A DNA stretch of 6,222 nucleotides from positions 1-6,222 of the forward strand of contig VAZH01000061.1 of NCBI GenBank assembly GCA_005884465.1. The letters run 5' to 3'. The notes beneath the pieces are model-generated. The model was not told the DNA's origin, made no database searches, and saw only the letters and a list, made by a program, of their open reading frames with translations. Within the stretch, counting starts at the first letter, position 1, and every line of letters begins with the position of its first letter. Of this stretch, positions 1-4,767 are shown in pieces. Source of the stretch: Alphaproteobacteria bacterium. GTDB lineage: Bacteria > Pseudomonadota > Alphaproteobacteria > Rhizobiales > Xanthobacteraceae. The translations under genes were made by a program, and so were the position numbers.

Positions 1-535
1 CGCTCCTGCCCACGCCGCTGATAGCGCCGCCGGCAAGGAAAAGGCCGAGCTCTGTGTCGGCTGCCACGGCGAAGGCGGCATTTCGCAAACCGAGAACATT
101 CCCTCGCTGGCGGCTCAGCCCGACCAATTCATTCAGTGGCAGCTGGTTTTCTTCCGCAGCGGCACGCGCAAGAACGAGCAGATGCAGCCGATCGTGGAAC
201 AACTCAACAATGACGATATTCGCAATCTCGGCGCCTACTTCGCTTCGCTCGCGCGACCCCAGGCATCAAAGCCCGACGACAATCCCGATTTATCCCGCAA
301 AGGCGCCGAGGCCGCCGCGGGCCGGCGCTGTGCATCGTGCCACACCGATACCTATGCGGGAACGAAGGCGGTCGCCGGCGTCGCCGGCCAGCGCGAGGAT
401 TACCTGCTCAAGGCGCTGCACGACTACAAGTCGGGCGTGCGGTCCGGTGGCGGCATGGCGGCGATGGCGGAGGTCGCCTATCCCCTGAGCGAAGAGGAAA
501 TCACCGCGCTCGCACATTTTCTCGCGCATTTATGA
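1..535 (+). CDS. Diheme c-type cytochrome (cytochrome c4/c553-like), 5' end missing
   Basis: This is a periplasmic electron carrier made of two fused class I cytochrome c domains. The open frame enters from the left edge at base 2 and ends with TGA at 533-535. The two heme-binding CXXCH motifs are CVGCH (53-67) and CASCH (329-343). Each is followed by a plausible distal Met ligand. These are the Met at 182-184 in NEQMQPI and the Met at 464-466, which aligns with it (Met, seven residues, Leu, then an acidic helix). The first visible residues, APAHA then ADSAAGK, fit the end of a signal peptide cut after AHA, so probably only about 20 residues are missing. In-frame Met codons such as the one at 182 fall after the first heme motif and cannot be the true start. 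Two similar halves of about 90 residues are the c4 pattern. The redox partner cannot be told from this window. Family call is secure; the exact subclass is not. Confidence 0.93.
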   Translation, partial: APAHAADSAAGKEKAELCVGCHGEGGISQTENIPSLAAQPDQFIQWQLVFFRSGTRKNEQMQPIVEQLNNDDIRNLGAYFASLARPQASKPDDNPDLSRKGAEAAAGRRCASCHTDTYAGTKAVAGVAGQREDYLLKALHDYKSGVRSGGGMAAMAEVAYPLSEEEITALAHFLAHL

Positions 536-538
536 ATC

Positions 539-677
539 CGTCGTCCCGGCCAAGCGAGCGCTTGCGAGCGCGAGCCGGGACCTATACGCCGTGCTCTATC
601 GTTTGGATGATGGGGCCGAGGCCTTCCGCAACAATCAACGCCGGTGGTTATGGGTCCTCGCTTTCGCGAGGACGACG
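539..677. repeat. 139-bp composite palindromic intergenic repeat
   Basis: This element fills most of the gap between the convergent cytochrome and PanE-like genes. Its ends are a perfect 8-bp inverted repeat, CGTCGTCC (539-546) and GGACGACG (670-677). Inside are two hairpins. One pairs GTCCCGGC (543-550) with GCCGGGAC (574-581). The other pairs GTCCTCGC (654-661) with GCGAGGAC (666-673) around the 4-base loop TTTC. The roughly 70 bases between them have no coding character. From memory, units with this GTCCCGGC...GCCGGGAC design and a GGTTATGGGTCC segment are scattered between genes in Bradyrhizobium and relatives. The element carries no transposase and may work as a two-way transcription stop, but there is no T-run to confirm this. 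Confidence 0.75.
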
Positions 678-694
678 AAGAAAATGGCGAGCTG

Positions 695-1618
695 TCACCC
701 CCGCTGCCTCTCATACGCCTTGAGATGGGTGTAGGCGGTGCGTAGCTTCGGCACCGGCACTTTGGCGGCATCGGCGCGCGCGATCATGTCGCCGACGATG
801 TGATCGGCCTCGACAGGTGCGCCCGCTTTGATGTCGCGGTACATCGATGCGGTCAGCGGCGATCCCTCGGTCGTCAGCATTCCCGTGAGGCGCGTCAAAA
901 ACGCCTCGCGCGGCGCATAATCCGCCGCCTTTGCCACCGCGCTGCATTCGTCCCGAACGCCGAGCATGAAATCGCGGCCGCCGGGCGCGGCCAGGATATG
1001 GCCCACCGGCGCGCGCATCAGTGACGTCGAGCCGGCAATCGTCGCCAGCAGCACCCACTTCTCCCACATGTCCTGCATGACGTTTTCGCTCGCCTGCGAA
1101 CCGATATTGCCGGGGGCAAAGGTCTCGGCGATGGCGCGGACGCGGTTCGACATGGTGCCGTCGCGTTCGCCGAAGGTCAGCGATTGAAACACCGGCGTGA
1201 GCTGCACGACATGGCGGTGCTCGTCGAGCGTCACCGCAATGCCGCACAGGCCGCCAAGGACACGGTCCTTGCCGAATTTCTCGTCAAGAACGTCGAGATG
1301 GCGCATGCCGTTGAGCAGCGGGATGATCGCCGTCTGTGGCCCGACCGCAGGCGCAAACGACTTGATCGCATCGTCGAGGTCGAATGCCTTGCAGCTCAAC
1401 AGCACGACATCGAATTTCTCGTTGAGTTTATCCGCTTGCACGGCGGCCGGGTTTTTCAGGGTGACGTCCCCGTTCGCACTTTTGATCACGAGGCCATCAC
1501 GGGCCAGTTCCGCCGCGCGCCTCGGGCGCACCAGGAACGTCACGTCGCGGCCGGCCTGCAGCAGCCTGCCCCCGAAATAGCCGCCGATGGCGCCGGCGCC
1601 GACCACGAGAATGCGCAT
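695..1618 (-). CDS. 2-dehydropantoate 2-reductase family protein (PanE/ApbA-like)
   Basis: Members of this family reduce 2-dehydropantoate to pantoate with NADPH in pantothenate/CoA synthesis; many paralogues act on other 2-keto acids. The protein has 307 residues, the usual length. The N-terminal Rossmann domain opens with VVGAGAIGG (Gly7, Gly9, Gly12). LLNGM with Asn103 follows. The C-terminal helical domain has WEKW with Lys187, in the place of the catalytic Lys, and SMYRDIKAG...VEADHI with Ser258 and Glu270, in the place of the substrate-binding Ser and Glu of E. coli PanE. The ATG at 1618 has AAGGAG seven bases upstream. It is the last gene of the minus-strand run, 100 bp after the SDR stop. 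Its neighbours are oxidoreductases and glutathione-linked enzymes, not panB or panC, so a catabolic paralogue is as likely as true PanE. I therefore give no gene symbol. Confidence 0.9.
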   Translation of the reverse strand: MRILVVGAGAIGGYFGGRLLQAGRDVTFLVRPRRAAELARDGLVIKSANGDVTLKNPAAVQADKLNEKFDVVLLSCKAFDLDDAIKSFAPAVGPQTAIIPLLNGMRHLDVLDEKFGKDRVLGGLCGIAVTLDEHRHVVQLTPVFQSLTFGERDGTMSNRVRAIAETFAPGNIGSQASENVMQDMWEKWVLLATIAGSTSLMRAPVGHILAAPGGRDFMLGVRDECSAVAKAADYAPREAFLTRLTGMLTTEGSPLTASMYRDIKAGAPVEADHIVGDMIARADAAKVPVPKLRTAYTHLKAYERQRG

Positions 1619-1625
1619 CGTTTAA

Positions 1626-1646
1626 CTCCTTTTTGTTGTTGTTGTT
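1626..1646 (-). promoter_or_regulatory. Shine-Dalgarno site preceded by a CAA-repeat leader (PanE-like gene)
   Basis: On the minus strand a run of four CAA units (complement of the TTG units at 1633-1644) leads into AAAAAGGAG, then seven bases and the ATG at 1618. The AAGGAG core is at 1626-1631 and fixes the start. A CAA-rich, G-poor leader should stay unfolded and help ribosomes load. That effect is inferred from known behaviour of CAA-repeat leaders and is not shown here. Confidence 0.5.
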
Positions 1647-1654
1647 CTTAGGGG

Positions 1655-1712
1655 GCGAATAGGGAGTGGCGAATAGCGAATAGGAAAGGTCCACTCGCCA
1701 TTCGCCATTCGC
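1655..1712. repeat. GCGAATAG direct/inverted short repeat cluster
   Basis: Three copies of GCGAATAG lie at 1655-1662, 1669-1676 and 1676-1683; the last two share one base. Facing them is ATTCGCCATTCGC at 1700-1712, which pairs with 1669-1681 at 12 of 13 positions across an 18-base loop. The cluster fills the gap between the SDR stop and the PanE-like leader. Similar CGAATA/CCATTCGC strings are, as I remember, common between genes in Bradyrhizobium. There is no T-run next to the stem, so a terminator role is uncertain. It could also fold in the readthrough RNA. Confidence 0.6.
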
Positions 1713-1718
1713 GTCTTT

Positions 1719-2456
1719 CTACCACTTTTCCCCGAACGGGCGGATTTCAAGCTCGAACGTCCAGGCGCTGCGCGGCTGCTGATAAAGTTGCCAGTAAGAG
1801 GCGGCGACCGACGCCGGCGGCATCAGCAAATCGGGATTATCAAGCGCCTCCTTGCCCCACTTCTGCTCGCGGCGCTCGCGCACCCATGCCGTGTCGACGC
1901 CGGAATCGATGATCAGATGCGCGACGTGGATGTTTTTGGGTCCGAGCTCGCGCGCCATCGCTTGCGCTACGGCGCGCAATCCGAATTTCGCGCCCGCGAA
2001 GGCCGCATAACCGCTGCCGCCGCGCAAGGAGGCGGTAGCGCCGGTGAAAAAGATGTTGCCCTTGCCGCGCGCCAGCATCAGCCGTGCCGCCTCGCGCCCG
2101 GCAAGAAAACCGGAATAGCAGGCCATTTCCCACACCTTGCGGAACACCCGCTCGGTGGTTTCGAGAATCGGAAAATTGACGTTGGCGCCGATGTTGAAGA
2201 TGCAGACTTCCAGCGGCGCGTGCTTGTCGGCGTCATTGAGGAAGGCCGTGATCTCGTCCTCCTTGCGCGCGTCCAGCGAACGCGCGAGGATCGATCCTCC
2301 GGCGCTCTCGATTTCCTTCACCAGCGGCTCGAGCTTGGCGCCATTGCGCCGCCCCGCGAACACGGTGAACCCTTCAGCTGCGAATTTCTTCGCGATCTCG
2401 GCGCCGATGTAGTCGCCGGCGCCGATCACCGCGGCCGTTGCGTTGCGTTTTTCCAT
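1719..2456 (-). CDS. SDR-family protein with a degenerate catalytic tetrad
   Basis: The protein is a 245-residue Rossmann-fold short-chain dehydrogenase/reductase, the normal length for a classical SDR. The nucleotide-binding loop is IGAGDYIG (11-18), where Tyr16 replaces the usual middle glycine. Arg36-Arg37 after strand 2 suggests NADP(H). The FNIGAN segment (87-92) matches the NNAG motif. Aligned to a classical SDR, the Asn-Ser-Tyr-Lys tetrad reads Cys113, Ala140, Phe153, Lys157, so only the Lys remains. The spacings Phe-13 and Phe-40 match the classical Ser and Asn exactly. An in-frame upstream start at 2531 would add 25 residues read from the neighbouring palindromic repeat. I prefer the ATG at 2456, which has GGAG eight bases upstream and begins directly before the first beta strand. 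Whether it is an active reductase with unusual chemistry or a non-catalytic binding protein is unknown. Confidence 0.88.
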   Translation of the reverse strand: MEKRNATAAVIGAGDYIGAEIAKKFAAEGFTVFAGRRNGAKLEPLVKEIESAGGSILARSLDARKEDEITAFLNDADKHAPLEVCIFNIGANVNFPILETTERVFRKVWEMACYSGFLAGREAARLMLARGKGNIFFTGATASLRGGSGYAAFAGAKFGLRAVAQAMARELGPKNIHVAHLIIDSGVDTAWVRERREQKWGKEALDNPDLLMPPASVAASYWQLYQQPRSAWTFELEIRPFGEKW

Positions 2457-2473
2457 TCTAGGCTCTCCACTAA

Positions 2474-2579
2474 CCTCATCCTGAGGAGCGGCTCTTCGCC
2501 GCGTCTCGAAGGATGGAGGGCGAAAACTCACGCCATGGTTCGAGACGCCGCGCAGGATGCGCGGCTCCTCACCATGAGG
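2474..2579. repeat. 106-bp imperfect palindromic intergenic repeat
   Basis: The outer arms CCTCATCCTGAGGAGC (2474-2489) and GCTCCTCACCATGAGG (2564-2579) pair at 14 of 16 positions. The inner arms 2502-2516 and 2533-2547 (CGTCTCGAAGGATGG against CCATGGTTCGAGACG) pair at 13 of 15. In both stems the only mismatch is a CC facing CC. The element fills the gap between the isomerase-like gene and the SDR gene, which lie on the same strand, so readthrough RNA would carry a long hairpin. I remember this CCTCATCCTGAGGAGC / TCGAAGGATGG design as a frequent dispersed repeat in Bradyrhizobium and related genomes. It encodes nothing. Confidence 0.8.
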
Positions 2580-2591
2580 TTGACAGGATGA

Positions 2592-3200
2592 TCACTTCCC
2601 CGAAACGAGCTCCTCGACCTCGCGCAGCTGCTCCTTGCCGAAAAACATTTCCTTGCCGACGAAAAAGGTCGGCGAGCCGAACGCGCCGCGCTCGACGGCC
2701 GATTGCGTGTTCTCGATCAGCTTTGCCTTGACGTCGGGTTCCTGCGCGCGCGCAAACAGTTTTGCCGCCTCGAGGCCCGAGCCCGCAAGCGCCTTGAGCG
2801 CCACCTCGGGATCGTCCATCTTTTTCGGCGCAACCCACATGTGATGGAATGCGGCGTCGACGTATTTCTCGAATACGCCCTCGAACTGCGCGGCGACCGC
2901 GGCGCGCATCAAATTGAGGGTGTTGACCGGAAAGAACGGATTCGGCGTGTACGGTTTTACGGCGAAGCGCCTGACAAAACGCTCGGTCTCCACCACCTGA
3001 AACTCGGGCTTGTTCTTGATGCCGGCAAGCGATTCGGCGGGGGATTTGTTGTTGGTGGCCTTGAAGATGCCGCCGAGCAAAATCGGGACATATTCGAACT
3101 TCACGCCGGTCCGCTTTTCGATCGCCGGGATTGCCTCGTGGCTGAGAAACGCGTTGGGGCTGCCGAAATCGAACAGGAATTGCGGGGCGGGTCGGCTCAC
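2592..3200 (-). CDS. 2-hydroxychromene-2-carboxylate isomerase-like / kappa-class GST-like protein
   Basis: This family has a thioredoxin fold with a helical insert, uses glutathione, and includes the isomerase of naphthalene breakdown (NahD) and mitochondrial kappa GST. The 202-residue protein starts with FLFDFGSPNAFL, where Ser14 takes the place of the catalytic Ser in DFxSP. Family signatures follow: GGIFKATNN (43-51), PVNTLNLMR (91-99), and GSPTFFVGKEMFFG (175-188) with the cis-Pro at 177. There is no signal peptide and no CXXC, so it is cytoplasmic and not a DsbA oxidase. The start is a GTG at 3200 with GGGAG six bases upstream; the protein motifs begin at once, which supports it. No ring-cleavage dioxygenase or other naphthalene gene is nearby, so the true substrate is open. 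It lies 76 bp downstream of the DUF2239 gene on the same strand. Confidence 0.9.
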   Translation of the reverse strand: MSRPAPQFLFDFGSPNAFLSHEAIPAIEKRTGVKFEYVPILLGGIFKATNNKSPAESLAGIKNKPEFQVVETERFVRRFAVKPYTPNPFFPVNTLNLMRAAVAAQFEGVFEKYVDAAFHHMWVAPKKMDDPEVALKALAGSGLEAAKLFARAQEPDVKAKLIENTQSAVERGAFGSPTFFVGKEMFFGKEQLREVEELVSGK

Positions 3201-3232
3201 GGCGGTCTCCCTGATGGTGACGGTTCTTATAT

Positions 3233-3263
3233 GATCGCTATCATTTCAACCAGCCTAGCGATC
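3233..3263. promoter_or_regulatory. Inverted repeat between the DUF2239 and isomerase-like genes
   Basis: A perfect 8-bp inverted repeat, GATCGCTA (3233-3240) and TAGCGATC (3256-3263), spans 15 bases. The left arm also overlaps a smaller dyad, ATGAT-CGCT-ATCAT (3231-3244). It starts 13 bases after the DUF2239 stop and ends about 33 bases before the GTG of the isomerase-like gene. It could be a weak terminator for the first gene (no T-run follows) or an operator for the second. On the minus strand TATAAG, just past the repeat, might serve as a -10 element, but I see no good -35. Confidence 0.4.
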
Positions 3264-3276
3264 CCGGTCCGCCGGA

Positions 3277-3906
3277 TCAACCGGCCGCGCTCTGGCGCGA
3301 GGCCGCAGGCTCGAACGCCGCGGCGGCCAGCTGGCGCGCGTGATCGCGCACGTCGGCAGGCCAGGACGCCGTCCACGCCTCAAATCGCTCTGCATCGCCT
3401 GCGAACAGCGCGCGCGCCACTTCCTCGTAATGCGGCTTGTTTTCCGCCATCGCCGCGATGAAGCGATAGGCAACTTCCTGCGCGTGCCTGACCCGGTCCC
3501 TGTCCTTGTTGGCGCGTCTTGCCTCGTCGACCAGTCGGCGCAATGCAACCGAGGCGCCGCCTGATTGCTGTGCCAGCCATTCCCAATGCCGCGGCAACAG
3601 CGTGACTTCGCGCGCCACCACACCCAATTTCGGACGGCCGGGACCGCGCGGCGCGGGGACCGCGGCGTCTTCTGTTGTGACGGGCGTGTCGGCCATGTCG
3701 GGCAACCGCGCCAGCACATCGTCGACGGTGCCGCGAAAATCGAGATCGATCGGGCCGCCGGTCATGCCATCGAAGACAAGAACCGATGCGTCCTTACGCC
3801 GGTCGAGCGTCTGCTTCGCCGCGCGCGCGACCTCGCGAATGCTGCCGGTCGCGATGCAGCGGTCACCCTCGAAGGCGACGCAAGGGATGTCGGACGCCGG
3901 ATTCAT
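3277..3906 (-). CDS. DUF2239 family protein with a ribbon-helix-helix-like segment
   Basis: The function is unknown. The 209-residue protein carries the family pattern I recall for DUF2239: an N-terminal AFEGDRCIATG (11-21), VLVFDGMTGGPIDLDFRG (42-59), a Pro-rich linker (82-92), then GRPKLGVVAREVTLLPRHWEWL (in 90-111), GGASVALRRLVDEARR (116-131), and WPADVRDHARQLA (182-194). Residues 98-133 read as a short beta strand (AREVTLL), a helix from Pro105, a GGAS turn and a second helix. That is the layout of a ribbon-helix-helix (CopG/Arc-type) DNA-binding unit. This is my reading of the pattern and not an established assignment. The ATG at 3906 has AGGAG six bases upstream. Its promoter holds a perfect palindrome, so self-regulation is an attractive guess. 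No signal peptide or membrane segment is visible. Confidence 0.88.
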   Translation of the reverse strand: MNPASDIPCVAFEGDRCIATGSIREVARAAKQTLDRRKDASVLVFDGMTGGPIDLDFRGTVDDVLARLPDMADTPVTTEDAAVPAPRGPGRPKLGVVAREVTLLPRHWEWLAQQSGGASVALRRLVDEARRANKDRDRVRHAQEVAYRFIAAMAENKPHYEEVARALFAGDAERFEAWTASWPADVRDHARQLAAAAFEPAASRQSAAG

Positions 3907-3932
3907 GACACGCTCCTAGTCTTCTGCCGACT

Positions 3933-3961
3933 ATATTACCCGGGTAAATTACGGCTGTCAA
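3933..3961 (-). promoter_or_regulatory. Sigma-70-type promoter of the DUF2239 gene
   Basis: On the minus strand a perfect -35 TTGACA (complement of 3956-3961) is followed by exactly 17 bases and a -10 TAATAT (complement of 3933-3938; 4 of 6 consensus). Transcription would start near 3926, giving a leader of about 20 bases that contains the AGGAG at 3913-3917. Spacing and direction fit the DUF2239 gene well. No comparably good promoter is visible for the divergent GST gene. A lone GATAAT at 3971-3976 could be its -10, but the best -35 candidate (TTACGG, 3949-3954) is poor. Confidence 0.65.
3936..3947. promoter_or_regulatory. Perfect 12-bp palindrome TTACCCGGGTAA, candidate operator
   Basis: This self-complementary 12-mer lies in the spacer of the DUF2239 promoter and covers half of its -10 element, the classic position for a repressor site. 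It has no loop, so it suits a dimeric DNA-binding protein more than an RNA hairpin. It also lies upstream of the divergent GST gene and could control both genes. The regulator is not identified; DUF2239 itself is one candidate. Confidence 0.6.
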
Positions 3962-4022
3962 TAACATCCGGATAATTTCGGCCATCTCGACTTTCCATCG
4001 CGCGGCTGGCACCACCAATGCC

Positions 4023-4039
4023 TGGCGCAAGACGCGCCA
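4023..4039 (+). promoter_or_regulatory. Small hairpin in the GST leader
   Basis: TGGCGC (4023-4028) and GCGCCA (4034-4039) form a 6-bp GC-rich stem with the loop AAGAC. It ends 21 bases before the GST start codon and just upstream of the likely ribosome site GGGGA (4049-4053). It is short enough to have arisen by chance; if real, it would lie in the GST mRNA leader. Confidence 0.3.
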
Positions 4040-4060
4040 AAAGCGGCTGGGGAAATCGCA

Positions 4061-4726
4061 ATGCTCACCGTTCATCATCTCAATAACTCCCGCTCGCAGC
4101 GCGTGCTGTGGCTGCTGGAAGAACTTGGCGTCCCCTACGAGATCGTCCGCTATCAGCGTCAGCCGGACATGCGCGCGCCGGCGGAGCTGCGCGCCATTCA
4201 TCCGCTCGGAAAATCGCCTGTCATTACCGACAACGGCAACACCATCGCGGAGTCGGGCGCGATCGCCGAATACGTCCTCGACACCTATGGCGAGGGGCGC
4301 CTGATCCCGCCGCCGAAAACGCCGGAGCGGCTGCGCTACACCTACTGGCTGCACTACGCGGAAGGATCCGCGATGCCGCCGCTGTTGCTAAAGCTGTTGT
4401 TCTCGCTGATGCCAAAGCGGGCGCCGGCGCTGCTGCGGCCGCTGGTGCGCAAGGTCTCCAATCAGGCGTTGACCACGCTGGTCAATCCGCAGCTCAAGCA
4501 GCATATGGCGTTCTGGGAGAGCGAACTGGGAAAAAGCCAATGGTTCGCAGGCAATCAATTCACCGCGGCCGACATCCAGATGAGTTTTCCGCTGGAAGCG
4601 GCTGCGGCACGCGGCGGCTTGGAGCAGGGCCACCCCAGAGCGATGGCGTTTCTCGAACGCATACACGCCCGCCCGGCTTACAACCGCGCCCTCGAGAAGG
4701 GCGGACCGTATACGGTGGGAAGGTAG
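4061..4726 (+). CDS. Glutathione S-transferase family protein (Ser-type, Gtt1-like)
   Basis: This is probably a cytoplasmic enzyme that joins glutathione to electrophiles or reduces peroxides with it. The 221-residue protein has the two-domain GST build. The N-terminal thioredoxin-like domain (about 1-80) opens with TVHHLNNSRSQRVLWLLEELGVPYE, where Ser10 is the likely glutathione-activating residue. It holds HPLGKSPV (47-54) with the cis-Pro at 53, and ESGAI (64-68), which binds the gamma-glutamyl part. The all-helical C-terminal domain starts near 88 and has FTAADIQMSFPL, the conserved N-capping motif of helix 6. The pattern, as I recall, resembles bacterial relatives of yeast Gtt1. The ATG at 4061 has GGGGA upstream. 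The gene diverges from DUF2239 and converges on the HSDL2-type SDR. The substrate cannot be told from sequence. Confidence 0.93.
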   Translation: MLTVHHLNNSRSQRVLWLLEELGVPYEIVRYQRQPDMRAPAELRAIHPLGKSPVITDNGNTIAESGAIAEYVLDTYGEGRLIPPPKTPERLRYTYWLHYAEGSAMPPLLLKLLFSLMPKRAPALLRPLVRKVSNQALTTLVNPQLKQHMAFWESELGKSQWFAGNQFTAADIQMSFPLEAAAARGGLEQGHPRAMAFLERIHARPAYNRALEKGGPYTVGR

Positions 4727-4739
4727 CGGATCGTCGCTT

Positions 4740-4766
4740 GTCTGGTTCAACGGGATTGAACCAGAC
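4740..4766. terminator. Hairpin between convergent GST and HSDL2-type SDR genes
   Basis: GTCTGGTTCAA (4740-4750) and TTGAACCAGAC (4756-4766) form a perfect 11-bp stem with the 5-base loop CGGGA. It sits 13 bases after the GST stop and one base before the stop of the opposing SDR gene, which is where a shared two-way terminator is expected. Neither side has a T-run, so it is not a textbook intrinsic terminator. It may block RNA decay or act with Rho. Confidence 0.7.
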
Positions 4767-4767
4767 G

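Noticed and set aside
182..535. Cytochrome gene starting at the internal Met at 182
   Set aside because: The same frame upstream encodes the first CXXCH motif and the end of a signal peptide, so the gene begins outside the window and this Met is a heme ligand.
337..723. Plus-strand frame overlapping the cytochrome 3' end and the repeat
   Set aside because: It overlaps the second heme domain in another frame and then reads through the palindromic repeat. It shows no protein motif.
2457..2531. N-terminal extension of the SDR to an upstream start at 2531
   Set aside because: The added 25 residues come from the intergenic repeat, while the ATG at 2456 has a good ribosome site and the Rossmann fold begins right after it.
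539..2579. CRISPR array or insertion sequence suggested by the several repeats
   Set aside because: The repeats are three unrelated families, not evenly spaced units, and no cas or transposase coding is present.
1788..2591. Long plus-strand open frame (267 codons) opposite the degenerate SDR gene
   Set aside because: It is a shadow of the SDR gene: the product is rich in Arg, Gly and Ala with no recognisable domain, and it runs into the palindromic repeat.
2703..3461. Plus-strand open frame of 252 codons across the isomerase-like and DUF2239 genes
   Set aside because: It lies antisense to two well-supported genes and the gap between them and has no family motifs. Such frames are common in GC-rich DNA.
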